From Notospermus geniculatus (taxonomy: Eukaryota > Nemertea > Pilidiophora > Heteronemertea > Lineidae), in NCBI GenBank assembly GCA_002633025.1, contig NMRB01000321.1, forward strand, positions 188,735-252,734: a stretch of 64,000 bases of DNA, written 5' to 3'. Made by a program: the position numbers and the translations under genes. The notes under the pieces were generated by a model. It searched no databases. It was not told the origin of the DNA and was given only the letters and a program-made list of their open reading frames with translations. Within the stretch, counting starts at the first letter, position 1, and each line of letters opens with the position of its first letter. Positions 41,606-51,800 of this stretch are shown here, in pieces.

Positions 41606-42937
41606 TTATTTTCGTCAGGCAAGGGTCGTCGGCAGTAAAATAGTAAAGCAGTTTGTTTTTTTTTTCATTTTTATTGATCGGATAATCAGTTTGTGGGCCG
41701 CGGCAGAAAAATAATGCCATTTTTCAATTATGTTTATTTTCCAAAATCGGAAAAACAAGTGCGGCGGATCCGTAAACCAATGAATAAAATAAGTGTCGCC
41801 TAAGAACCTCTGATATTTTCAGAATGGTGCACAGACCTTAGACGAAATACCAATAGATCGTGTCTTCTTATGTTTATCGGCCAATAACATACACTTTGTA
41901 ATGCTAAGGACCAATAAACTACGATAGAAGTCAAATCAAGTGTTTATATCTGTACGTATGTATAAATTCTGACTTTTTCACAGAGACACGCAGCTGATGT
42001 CAGATAATGTACATGTACATTATGTGCATTAACATGGATCACTGTAAGGCATGTGTAGGTGGTCCATATATTTGTTGGGAAAAAACGGCAATGACAGATT
42101 TTAGGAGAACGCCAGCCTTCTAGTATGTACTGTGTACAGTAGCTTAAATGGGGAGGAGTGTTGCCTTTGGCGGGTCGTATTAGAAGAAGACAGGCTTGAA
42201 GGAAAATTCGTAACTGTTTTTCATATCAGCGCTGTCCCACTTGATTTTTTATTGGCTTAAAGCCCGAAAGTATGGGTTAGGTTTTTATCTCGCAATGGCC
42301 GACGTAACCTTTGACCTTAAGGCAACTTCGTATATTCATGCTCGAAAGACTGTTCAAATCTATCTAATTCGAATGGTCTAAGTTACCAACTAGGCATAGA
42401 GAGTGTTGCTACACATAAAAGAATGAGTTGAAGCATGTTACCTTACCTGATGAAGGGTTATTCACGCTATAACAGCACGTTGAACTTGTCAAGTGATGAA
42501 AGTATGGCGGCCATTTTTGTTTCGATATAGTACCAGTCCAGCCTCGGTGTTACCTCTGGCTATATATAGGTTGGACAGGACACCAGTCTTATCAAGGTGG
42601 GGAGGGAGAAAGAGTCACCTCATGCATACTGTAGGACTTGAATGATCACCCCCACGTTTTTAGTCACAATCCGGAAAGCGAACAGTAACGTCTGTCGATG
42701 TGACTCCATAAAATCACGTATTACGATTAAGCTGCCACGGCACTTCACTTCAAAGTCAATGTTTGGTATGAAGAAAACCCGCTGTCTGTTTGTTCTCAGT
42801 TGTTTGCGATGTAAACTTCATCATCGTACAACTTCTTCTGTTCTGAAATTTCATTCGTAACAAAAAAATTCGTGATGTCGCTCGGTTTCGTTCAGAATGT
42901 TTTAAAATAGACTGCTGTATTAGATCCTGCTAGTGTT
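41606..42937. other. Non-coding stretch
   Basis: No supported gene or repeat family. Confidence 0.35.
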
Positions 42938-42980
42938 CAGTGGCGGATTTAGGGGGGGTGCAGCGCCCCCCCCCCCATGC
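42938..42980 (+). mobile_element. Possible hAT-type end (CAGTGGCGGATTTAGG) with C run
   Basis: TTCAGTGGCGGATTTAGGG with a G run, then GCAGCG and a run of about 12 C. CAGTGGCGGAT is a common hAT terminal sequence; the other end was not identified. Confidence 0.45.
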
Positions 42981-43303
42981 GGCAGAGTGTACTTTATGTC
43001 GCTTTTAATCGATACTTAAAATATTAATACAGTAGGCCCTTTGAGTTCAAAAAATAAATTTCGCGTTCTTTTTCTATTTGTACAGAGGTCTCTCCAACTC
43101 GCATAAGCTTCGGGAAAAAAATCAGGCCAGTCATCAGCTTGGCTTCTTTTTTAATGATATTCAATAAACAGCACAGCCGCCAGCTGTTTAAACCCATTTC
43201 GCTGTTCAAATTTACACCAGTTTGCATGTACAGTACAACGGAACTGCTGTCATCAATGCAAGCACTACAACAGGGCGATTTTGTTCCACAAACAGAGAAT
43301 GAA

Positions 43304-44070
43304 AACTCTTATAATTGCAAAATGTACATTACCTTTGGATTTAGTCGGGCGAAGCGAAGTACGGTGTCTGTGTGGGGGAGGGGGACAAAACGATGGAGGT
43401 AAACTTGCAATGCACAGAATGCACTAAAGACATTTTTGCCTGTGTTTCTAAGGTGTGTGCTTTATGCAACTGCAACGCTGATGACACGAAGACAAAAGCA
43501 TAACAGTTCGAAACATTTTGACGCGGAGGTTTTTTCTTTTTTTCTTTTTTTGCCATCCTTCACGGAACGCACNAACTCTTATAATTGCAAAATGTACATT
43601 ACCTATGGATTTAGTCGGGCGAAGAGAAGTGGGGTGTTACGTTTTTGTAGGTGTGTGTGTGTGGGGGGGGGGGAGGGGGCACAAAACGATAGATGCAAAC
43701 TTGCAACGCATAGAGTGCACTATACTTAAAGATATTTTTGCCTGTGTTTTTTCTAAGGTGTGTGTAGATTGGCAACATTTTCCCCAAGTTTTCCAACATT
43801 TAGAGATAACACCTTGTTACACAAATGCTGGCTAGTTCGTACAGGGAGAAAGTTTTCCACCATGCTGCTATAAATTGTTGGCCAGTGTATGCAGGGTCAA
43901 ACAATCTTATCAGGAATGTTGTTCAAATGTTATAAAATGTTGCCAGAGTGCAGGCAGCTTCATGCAACTGCAACGCTGATGACACGAAGAGACAAGCATA
44001 ACAACTCGATACATTCTGACGCGGAGGTTTTTTTTTCTTTTTTTCCACTCCTTCACGGAATGCACCAAGA
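43304..44070 (+). repeat. 270-bp tandem duplication, second copy interrupted
   Basis: Copy 1 is 43304-43573, copy 2 is 43574-44070. Shared: AACTCTTATAATTGCAAAAT, GGATTTAGTCGGGCGAAG, CTAAGGTGTGTG, CAACTGCAACGCTGATGACA and TTTTGACGCGGAGG. Copy 2 contains a TGTTGC-family element (about 43765-43959) between GGTGTGTG and CATGCAACTG. Strong G and T runs lie in both. Confidence 0.9.
43765..43959 (+). mobile_element. TGTTGC-family element inserted in tandem duplicate
   Basis: About 195 bp with inverted ends GGCAACATTTTCCCC and AAAATGTTGCC; internal AACATTT, GGAGAAAGTTTTCCACCATG, TTGGCCAGTGTATGCAGG and CAGGAATGTTGTTC. Its absence from copy 1 (43304-43573) marks the insertion limits to within a few bases. 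Confidence 0.85.
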
Positions 44071-44460
44071 ATATTCACCAAAGTATTACCACACAAAAGC
44101 GAGAAAAAAACTATTATCCACTTAACCTCTTCGAATAACAGCAAAACTACGATTCCAGTCCGAAAAAAATACAATTTGCAGAAATACCATTCGCGAAAGT
44201 GGAGCTATGTTTCTGAAAGTAATCTACAAGATAACTCTACGATGTCATTTTGTTCAAAAATTACTGAGTCAAGACATTTATTCAGACGGCGTACTTTTTT
44301 TTCTTCGAAAGGAATTTCCAGTTTAATATCTTTTTTAATCTTATGAGGACAATATCCAGTCGGAATGGATAGAATGTACTGCGTACGGCAATGAGGCACA
44401 TGACGAGAATTCTGATCGAAGCTGAGTGTTTCATTTTAGGTTTACGGCAGTGGCTTAAAT
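44071..44460. other. Non-coding stretch
   Basis: No supported gene or repeat family. Confidence 0.35.
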
Positions 44461-44611
44461 TAGGGAGGTTTAGGAATCAAACGATAAACATAAACTTTAC
44501 GACAACGTTATTTTTCATACTACATTAGCCAGATTTTATATTGCATTTTCGGTACAAAAATAACGTTGTCGTTAACGTTTACGTCTATCGTTTGATTTCT
44601 AAACCTCCCTA
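44461..44611. mobile_element. AGGGAGG MITE, copy at 44.5 kb
   Basis: Ends TAGGGAGGTTTAGGAATC and GATTTCTAAACCTCCCTA, flanked by TA, with ACGACAACGTTAT and GCATTTTCGGTACAAAA inside. Confidence 0.9.
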
Positions 44612-44767
44612 CTTCCCACAGCGCGGATTAGATCTTTTCAGGAAAATTGCTGACAAAAAAGAATTTTAGCACATAGTATTGTTCTGTTTTATTTATTCCA
44701 TAAAATTGTGTCAATAAAAAAGATGTACCAACTTAGCGACGTGGTTTGCATGTGCAATATCAAACAC

Positions 44768-44926
44768 TAGGGAGGTTAAGAAATCAAACGATAAACGCAA
44801 ACGTTAACGACAACGTTATTTTTGTACCGAAAATGCAATACATGTATAAAATCTGGTGAATGTGTAGTATGAAAAATAACGTTGTCGTAAAGTTTACGTT
44901 TGCCGTTTGATTTCTCAACCTCCCTA
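44768..44926. mobile_element. AGGGAGG MITE with ACATGT insertion
   Basis: Ends TAGGGAGGTTAAGAAATC and GATTTCTCAACCTCCCTA. The sequence GCAAT[ACATGT]ATAAAATC at 44840-44845 has six extra bases compared with GCAATATAAAATC of the other copies. Confidence 0.9.
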
Positions 44927-45284
44927 CTGTCGCCTTGCCGACCAATGAAACAAGTGAAATCTAAATCTAATCCGGTCACATGGATTATTAAGTGTGTATC
45001 AAATGACAGAAGGATTAGCATAGCGCACAGCACATCATCAATTAACTAATAAGTCCTACTTGATTACCGATATGTGAATGATGAATGGTTGTTGTTCAGT
45101 CGCCGCATATAAAAAAATGACTATTTCGTTTCGTTGATCATTGAAGATGGATGGTGCTTTTTCGGAGATTGTGGGATTCGAGGGGATCGTGGAAGGTTTA
45201 AGAGCTCATGTCGGTGCATTGGGTCACGGCTAAGATGTAAAGCAAAAATTCAAAATGTTCGACATGCAGAAAGTGTATGGTACC

Positions 45285-45895
45285 GTTATACTTCATCCGA
45301 TTTCGCCATCGTGCAACGAATAACCGACGTGTAAACGGATGGCGAACAAAAGCATTTTCCGTACGGTCAGCTGAATTAGAGAGTATGTACAGGCGTCATA
45401 GTGTAAACGGGAGAGCGAACAACAGCATTTGCTGTAAGGTCAGCAGAATCGGATAGATTATAAACCAGGCCTCTCCAGTGTTGCCTAGCCAAACCATTGT
45501 AACGTCGATCAGTGTTGCCGGTATTTCTGTGTTTTTCTTATTGTTTTCCTCCTGACGGATTAAGCGGCAACTAACCCAACAATAACCATTCTGGGCCGCG
45601 TCTCTTGTTGGGGAACACTGAGCTACAGAAACACTCACCTATGTTACACCGTGTCTAAACAGATAGCGGACAATAGCATTCTCCGCACAGTCACATGAAT
45701 CGGATAGAATATAAACTAGGCGCCACAACGAAAGTGCGAACAATAGCATTTGCTGTAAGGTCAGCAGAATCGGATAGATTATAAACCAGGTTTCAGAATG
45801 TAAACGGATTTGCGAACAACAGCATTTTCCGTACGATCAACTGAATCGGACAGAGAACCAGGCATCTCGGCGAACAACAATGTAAACGGGTAAAT
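45285..45895 (-). repeat. GCGAACAATAG-family repeat, cluster of five units
   Basis: Units at about 45325-45385, 45400-45470, 45655-45720, 45730-45790 and 45800-45870. Each has GTAAACGG or a related start, GCGAACAACAG or GCGAACAATAG, CATTTTCCGTACGGTCAGC or CATTTGCTGTAAGGTCAGC, and GAATCGGATAGA. They end ATAAACCAGGCCTC, the inverted GGCCTGGTTTAT. Confidence 0.85.
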
Positions 45896-46367
45896 GAAAA
45901 ATACCAATGCCTCCATATCGTCCTGTCTGGCTGTCTACACGCCAGACTGTGTCTGTTCAAATTTCAAATATCCTCTCTCAGAAGGGACCAGGCGCCTGAA
46001 GCGGTTGACCAACAAAAAGAAATTTAAAAAAAATGCGAGTAGGACAGGGTACTATTTGTTCAGACTCTCGGTGACTATCACAGTGTCTGTAATCGGATTA
46101 GAGCCATACTCGAACCGAAGTGATTGAACTGACAGGCTCGGCTTTATGACCATCCATCCATTGTTGTACGCACGAACAATCGATGCCTAGAATCATTATT
46201 GGCTGAGATCGATGCACGGACAGGTTCTCTATTCTTAGTTCACCAGGATGTGGACTCAATCATCTCTACCATGGAATAGAGAGGTTCAGACTGAACAACG
46301 TATACGTCGCCATGGAGAGTTACGTACTGAAAAGTACGTACCACTGCGGCTTGCGATTACCACAGGA
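45896..46367. other. Non-coding stretch
   Basis: No supported gene or repeat family. Confidence 0.35.
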
Positions 46368-46543
46368 ATAGGAGCTGTCAGCGAGTTGACCACTAGGTGT
46401 CACTACGGTCCAATTCAAAGCATTTAGCGGACCCAGTCATTATTGATCGAGCAGCAATCACGTACATGTAGATATTCCTGTACATTGGTCCGCTAGAACT
46501 TTGCTGCCATCTGTTGGCAATATGCGCGGCTGACTGCTCCTAT
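46368..46543. mobile_element. AGGAGCTGTCAG MITE, copy 3
   Basis: Ends AATAGGAGCTGTCAGCG and GCGGCTGACTGCTCCTATT. The internal CAATCACGT[ACATGT]AGATATT is six bases longer than the same interval in copies 1 and 2. Confidence 0.87.
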
Positions 46544-46597
46544 TAAAGGCACTTGTTTTGTCATGCGAATTGGCTCTCACCTTGGACTCTTTAGCAT

Positions 46598-46750
46598 TAG
46601 GGAGGTTGAGAAATCGAAAGATAAACGTTAACTTTACGACAACGTTATATTTTGTACCGAAAATGCAATATATAATCTGGTGAATTCGCAGTATGAAAAA
46701 TAACGTTGACGTTAAGTTAACGTTTATCGTTTGATTTCTTAGACTCTCTA
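46598..46750. mobile_element. AGGGAGG MITE, copy at 46.6 kb
   Basis: Starts TAGGGAGGTTGAGAAATCG, ends GATTTCTTAGACTCTCTA; interior ACGACAACGTTAT and TTTTGTACCGAAAATGC as in other copies. Confidence 0.88.
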
Positions 46751-46891
46751 GTGTTGTTTTTCTTACCACTTACGCTGATACCAATGACATCGACTGCCCA
46801 TATTTATCTACATGACTGAGTTGCCCATGGAGAACCAATTCGCGCAAGAAAACTCACGTGGAGCAGGGCCTCAGGTTGTAGGACAGACAAT

Positions 46892-47042
46892 GGGGAGGTT
46901 TCGAAATCAAACGATAAACCAAACTTTTACGACAACGTTATTTTTCATACTACACATTAAACAGGTTTTGCATTGCATTTTCGGTACAAAAATAAAGTTG
47001 TCGTTAACGTTTACGTTTATCGTTTGATTTCGAAACCTCCCC
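46892..47042. mobile_element. AGGGAGG MITE, GGTTTCGAAATC subtype, third pair member
   Basis: Ends GGGGAGGTTTCGAAATC and GATTTCGAAACCTCCC. Lies 142 bp from the preceding family member. Confidence 0.88.
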
Positions 47043-47089
47043 TGTATCCTTCCCCTATGGACATCTGTGTCCATGTTCATAACATACTT

Positions 47090-47162
47090 AAGCCAAAGCG
47101 TAATACATGTACTTATCTTTTGTGTTGAACAAAGGATAAGTAGTTTTATGAATATGGACCCT
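47090..47162. mobile_element. Partial copy of the 34276 palindromic MITE
   Basis: ACTTATCTTTTGTGTTGAAC, AAAGGATAAGTAGTTTTATG and AATATGGACC match one arm and the centre of 34276-34384. AAT[ACATGT]ACTTATC (47105-47110) has six bases not present in GATACTTATC of the full copy. Confidence 0.8.
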
Positions 47163-47542
47163 GAATTTTTTTTCTGAGATACCCTGTAGCATATCATACG
47201 TCCCAGACACAATACATAGCCGTCGAGACATGAAACCACGTTAGATAAAGGCAGAGCCACAGGTTTTCCCGCAGATTGATTAACTATGAGCCAGATATGG
47301 CAAGCCGTTTCCATAACGATGGCGTTCATCGCTGTTAAATCAAGGAGCTATCATTTTATCTTCGGTATACGGTCAGACGGTATAAAGGTCTTCGCCCCGG
47401 GCGTTAAATGATATTTCTGTCTAGTTTAGGCCTACGTTGCAACATGAGCACCTGTGGTCTTTTATAGAAAATCCAATTCAGAACACAAAAAAATGTGGTG
47501 GGAAGAATTGTACGTCGCTTTACGCCCCCAAACAGCCGCACC
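47163..47542. other. Non-coding stretch
   Basis: No supported gene or repeat family. Confidence 0.35.
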
Positions 47543-47797
47543 ATGAAGAAGGGAGTATGAAATAAAAGTGAAAAATAAGAAGTGGGAAATTTGGGCATTT
47601 TGCGCGAATTTTTCAATTTCTCAAATTGGGAGAATTTTTTTTTCCACATTTTGAGAAATATCGCCCGAAAAATCAGACAAACTGTCATGTCATTTTAAGA
47701 AAATTTCTCAAAATGGGAAAACAATTTCAGAAATTGAAAAATTCGCGCAAAATGCCAAAACTTCCCACTTCTTATTTTCCACTTTTCTTACTCCCTT
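47543..47797. mobile_element. 255-bp imperfect palindrome
   Basis: Outer arms AAGGGAGTATGAAATAAAAG, AAATAAGAAGTGGGAA, TGGGCATTTTGCGCGAATTT and TTCAATTTCTCAAATTGGGA pair with their reverse complements across a centre near 47670. Several bulges. Single copy here. Confidence 0.8.
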
Positions 47798-48311
47798 GAA
47801 GCTGATTGTGACCTGCCAGTAGCGACACGCACACCTGCACAAGCCCATATCTTGAAAAAATTGCTCTAAGAGAGTTAACTCTTGTACACCAAGGTATATT
47901 TCGCCCTTCCCCATTCATACCATAATACAAACTCCATACTACATGTAGCTGACATTAAGCCAAACCATTGTTTAGGGGGACTGAAAAAGAGTCTGAGAGA
48001 ACAACTAGTAAAAAATCCCAAATGATTAAGCCGTTAATTAAATATCCTTCTTCAGACATTTACGATGGTTTGTATTAGTTCCTAGAAGACTACGTCGTTA
48101 ATATCGTGCCCCGAGTGGTCTAACAGCCTGGTGGAGGAGGAAAATTCTCGTTAAAGGCGTCGTATAATTAAATAACGAGGATTGCACGTCGAGTGACGAA
48201 TATCACACGACACGAAAGGTCAGAGTTCAAAGGCAGGTTTTAGGCGTCCAAATGGAATGCTTACAACGAGATTTCATACTCCACCAAATTCTGTATTCCT
48301 ACGAAGAGTTC
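47798..48311. other. Non-coding stretch
   Basis: No supported gene or repeat family; one TACATGTA at about 47941. Confidence 0.35.
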
Positions 48312-48530
48312 AGGCGTAGTTTACACTCTATCCGATTTTGTTGACCATGCGGCAGACGTTCCTAAAGCTATTGTTCACTCACGCATTGTTATCGGCCGTG
48401 ATGCCTGTGGTACTCTATCCGATTCAGCGAAGCGTACGGAAAATACTGTTCGTTGACCTATTTACAGGGTTGTTCGTCGCACAGTGGCAGAATCGGTTTA
48501 TTGGGCCTAGTCTATCCGAATCTGCTTATC
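48312..48530 (+). repeat. GCGAACAATAG-family repeat, tandem fragments
   Basis: GTTTACACTCTATCCGATTT, AGCTATTGTTCACTC, then GTACTCTATCCGATTCAGCG, GTACGGAAAATACTG and GGCAGAATCGG. Confidence 0.75.
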
Positions 48531-48533
48531 TTA

Positions 48534-48672
48534 GGCCGAGTTTACATAGAAGTATACGGTCTACGGACACGCGCGCAAACAAAGGTCTCATGGTCATGAA
48601 CCCTTCGTTAGGCCATTGTTCGCCAGTGTGTCCGTATATTCCGTATACATGTACCTCAATGTAAACCCGGCC
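48534..48672. mobile_element. Second copy of the TTA-duplicating MITE
   Basis: Ends GGCCGAGTTTACATAGAAG and the reverse complement of GGCCGGGTTTACATTGAGG; GTATACGG arms and a central AACAAAGGTCTCATGGTCAT match 9591-9720. Flanks are TTA (left) and ATA (right). CCGTAT[ACATGT]ACC at 48647-48652 has six extra bases. Confidence 0.82.
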
Positions 48673-48754
48673 ATACGGCAATGTTGTTCAAGTTCACTTT
48701 TTGAGAAGTCATATGGAAATTAAACTTGTTCAAATCGACCGATAACAATCCTTC

Positions 48755-48850
48755 CGGCCATCCCATTCGATATTGTTCGCTCTTCCGTTTAAACTATTCT
48801 TGGGTTCATAACGGCAGAATCGGATGGTGTACAAAATCCAGCCGAACCGT
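48755..48850 (+). repeat. GCGAACAATAG-family repeat, right half
   Basis: ATATTGTTCGCTCTTCCG, GTTTAAACTATTCTTGGG and GCAGAATCGGATGGTGTAC. Confidence 0.7.
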
Positions 48851-49365
48851 TCAAACACCTGATGGTATAAATGTACCGTACCAGCTTCGGCCCGCAAGAT
48901 AAGAGCAGAATCCCTGATGACCGACCGACTTTTCTCCTTCGGCGGCATCATGCTGAGCCGTTCATTTTCGGATGGGGTCCCTCGATCGAGGGCAGTTGCG
49001 CCTCTGATGGTGGATTTGGGCGCAAATCCAAGTGTTATTTATTTAGTAGGCGTTTATATTCTGGCCCCGAAACCCTGATATCAGACGAGATGACCTTTCA
49101 TACGATGTCTCTATTTTATCGCTGTTCGCCAAACCTTGCTTTTCAGCCGAGAAGAATCAATAAACCGGACGTCGGCACGGTACCAGGGTAGTCCTTATCC
49201 CGAGTGGAGAGCCGCCTTATCCGACCTTGGGCACTTCGCCCGGATATGGATTTTTTGGACGTGAACTGCCAACAAGATGTCAGTCTTAAAATTTCTTATC
49301 TAAGCAAGGGTTTTGCATGGCCCCCATCTCATGAACTTGAAAAAAAATAAGTTAGTTAGTAAGTC
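48851..49365. other. Non-coding stretch
   Basis: A 106-residue frame at 48871-49191 is not similar to any protein I recognise and starts inside the preceding repeat. Nothing else supported. Confidence 0.35.
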
Positions 49366-49618
49366 ATTACCGGCGTCGTAGCCCTGTCGGGTTTTTGCCG
49401 GAGGTGATGGAGTCCACAACAGGCTACAGTCCACCTGTGTGGGGTCTTTTACTTGCCCTGGCATAGACACTCAGGTACAAGGGACCACGGCTATCAGTCC
49501 CATCCGACGGACCCTCTAATATTTCACAATTTTTTATGTGTCTTCGCCAGGAGTCGAACTCGCGCCGACCCATTACACGGTTGGTAGTCAAACGCGCTAA
49601 CCACTCGACCAACGAAGT
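49366..49618 (-). mobile_element. tRNA-derived SINE, best preserved copy
   Basis: Read on the minus strand: A box TTGGTCGAGTGGTTAGCGCG, B box GAGTTCGACTCC, an AT-rich linker, then GGGTCCGTCGGATGGGAC, AGCCGTGGTCCCTTGTACC, GAGTGTCTATGCCAGGGC, AAGTAAAAGACCCC and GTTGTGGACTCCATCACC. The head folds as a tRNA in outline, giving RNA polymerase III promoter boxes. The body is shared by copies at 32847, 51230, 52893, 53050 and 58192. Confidence 0.85.
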
Positions 49619-49742
49619 TCTCTTTTTTCTTTTTTCGGTGCGAAATTTAACAGACAAACAAATACAGCAATGCATTCAGATGCAATGAAGCACGAATCAG
49701 TGTTCAGCAACTAGCCCGACATGTCTTGTACTCAGGGCCTAA

Positions 49743-49884
49743 ATAGGGAGCTTTCGCAAAGCCCCCGGCCGAAACGCCAACGCGAACGCCAAACCCATTG
49801 TTCGATGTCACGAAGAGAGCACCGAACAAAAGGATACATGTTCGCGTTGACGTTTCGGAGGCTTTGCGAAAACGCTCTAATAAC
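49743..49884. mobile_element. 140-bp MITE, GCTTTCGCAAAGCC ends
   Basis: GGGAGCTTTCGCAAAGCCC, GAAACGCCAACGCGAACG on the left; CGCGTTGACGTTTCGGAGGC and TTTGCGAAAACGCTC on the right. Confidence 0.8.
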
Positions 49885-49925
49885 AATCTCCCTCCCTCAA
49901 TCCCAAGTACAATTCCACCTAAACT

Positions 49926-50070
49926 GAGTGACGTACAACAAATGCTATTGTTTCGTACGACTACAGAATCGGATGGAAAGGGCCCACCCGTTGGCTAGGT
50001 TTACAATAAACTCTATCGGATACTGCCAATCTACGGCAAGATCTATTGTTCACTCTCTCGTTTACAGTTT
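49926..50070 (+). repeat. GCGAACAATAG-family repeat, two fragments
   Basis: AATGCTATTGTTTCGTACG with GAATCGGATGGAAA, then TAAACTCTATCGGATAC, AAGATCTATTGTTCACTC and GTTTACAG. Confidence 0.7.
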
Positions 50071-50076
50071 CACTAA

Positions 50077-50464
50077 TAGTGAGGTTTCGCAAAGCTGACG
50101 AAAGACGAAGTACGAAATACGAAACTGGACTTCACTACCATGACGTAATGTATTTCAGGAGATGGTCGGTACCACAAATACCGCCCGCTGCTACAAGAGC
50201 GTCTTTTAGCGTATTACGTTAGACCGATACAGTTACGGTGTATTTTTAACTTTGGAATTTATCTTTCGTTTCCACTTCGTAGATACGAAGTGGAAGTTCA
50301 TGATGCACCACAACTCTCTCGGTCCTACATGATATGCTAAAAGATGCACTGGCAGGAGGGAATTTGTGGTACCAACCATCTCCAGAAATATATTACGTCA
50401 TGGAGTTGAAGTCCAATTTCGTATTTCGTACTTCGTGTTTTGCCAGATTTGCGAAACCTCACTA
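50077..50464. mobile_element. 410-bp foldback element, full copy 2
   Basis: AGTGAGGTTTCGCAAAGC and GCGAAACCTCACT ends flanked by TA; centre CCACTTCGTAGATACGAAGTGG at about 50272-50293. The left arm reads TAGCGTATTACGTTAGACCG where copy 1 has the ACATGT insertion in its corresponding arm. Confidence 0.9.
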
Positions 50465-50479
50465 TTGACAGTCAGCTAA

Positions 50480-50520
50480 GCAACACAGAACAGAGTATAA
50501 ACCTACATGTAGCCTTAACC
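50480..50520 (-). repeat. GCGAACAATAG-family fragment with ACATGT
   Basis: GAGTATAAACCT[ACATGT]AGCC; intact copies read GAGTATAAACCAGGCC, so this looks like a diverged end plus the hexamer. Confidence 0.5.
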
Positions 50521-50857
50521 GGACATTCACCTTGCCATTTTCGTAAACACGTTCCCCAGTTGGGGGCTTACAGAATGTCGTCGTGGTCTAGCATAGCTGG
50601 CTGTGCGAAATCCTTGGATTAGACAAAATGGCAAAAGGTTAGTGTCCTGGTTCATAGAGATACATCCATCTAGCGGCCACTCAACCCGCGCGGGCACCGA
50701 TCCAATATCTTTTCTTAATCACATCACAGAGCGCTCCAATAGGAAACTGCTGTGACGGGAGATTTATTGTCTTGGCGTACTGTGTCAATAGACTTCTATT
50801 AATCATTAATCAATAAGTCAAGTCAATGCAATTAGTACGTAGTGCACGGGGTCCTGA

Positions 50858-51240
50858 GGTAATGATGTTGATCAGAGAATAAAGGTTTCTGTAAATTTCG
50901 CGTCGGCAACAGGTCCTCAAGGGAGGTGATGACGTCAGGAGCCCCTGACTCCTAAGCTCCAGTACGTCGCATGGGACAGTAAGGCTGAAAGGGTAAATGT
51001 CGTCCTGGGTATATACAAAGATTACCCAGGATCTCAGTCTTCACTAAAACAATACCCTGGGTGTACTTTCGGTAGCCGAACATCACTGTGGATTCGAATG
51101 CCAGTCGAGGTAATGATGTTGATCAGAGAATAAAGGTTTCTGTAAATTTCGTCGTCGGCAACAGGTCCTCAAGGGAGGTGATGACGTCAGGAGCCCCTGA
51201 CTCCAGCTCCAGTACGTCGCATGGGACAGTAAGCCGTGGT
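50858..51240 (+). repeat. Local 250-bp duplication
   Basis: GAGGTAATGATGTTGATCAG, AATAAAGGTTTCTGTAAATT, CAACAGGTCCTCAAGGGAGG and TGATGACGTCAGGAGCCCC occur at 50857-50984 and again at 51108-51234. Confidence 0.9.
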
Positions 51241-51372
51241 GCCTTGTACATGTACCTTGTGCCTTTGCAAGGGCAAGTGAAATACACCATCCAAGTAAGG
51301 AACATGGGTAGCTTGAGATGGCGTCTTCCGAATCCGTACTTACCAGGACCAGTAATGCTATGGCTTCGGCCC
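51230..51372 (+). mobile_element. SINE body fragment with ACATGT insertion
   Basis: GCCGTGGTGCCTTGT[ACATGT]ACC, CTTTGCAAGGGCAAGTGAAA, GAACATGGGTAGCTTGAGAT match 58312-58420, which lacks the hexamer. No tRNA head. Confidence 0.8.
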
Positions 51373-51457
51373 AGACGGAAAACTCAAATACAAATACTCC
51401 TTCCTCGGGAACTAAGGACGAAACGAAGGGAGAGCAAGTGGTGATGTCTCACTTCGA

Positions 51458-51800
51458 GGAGAACGTGTGGGTTCGAGTACCAGTCGAGGTATTGCCAAAA
51501 CCTGTCTTACTCCGAGCAGAACACTGTGGGTTCGAGTACCCTGAGGTGCCAAAACCTGTTTTACTCCGACTAGAACACTGTGGGTTCGAGTACCAGTTGA
51601 GGTAGTTGCCAAGTCCTGTCTTACTCCGAGCAGAACACTGTGGGTTCGAGTACCAGTCGAGGTGTTGCCAAAACCTGTCTTACTCCGAGCAGAACACTGT
51701 TGGTTCGAGTACCAGTTGAGATGTTACCAAAACCTCTCTTATTCCGAGCAGAACACTATGGGTTCGAGTACCAGTTGAGGTGTTGCCAAAACCCGTCTGC
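51458..51800 (+). repeat. 59-bp tandem array, about 5.7 units
   Basis: Unit: CACTGTGGGTTCGAGTACCA, GTCGAGGTGTTGCCAAAACC, TGTCTTACTCCGAGCAGAA. Units differ by a few bases; one lacks about 9 bases. The GTGGGTTCGA word resembles the SINE 3' region at 53027. An ORF runs through part of it and repeats CGFEY, but it ends within the array. Confidence 0.9.
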
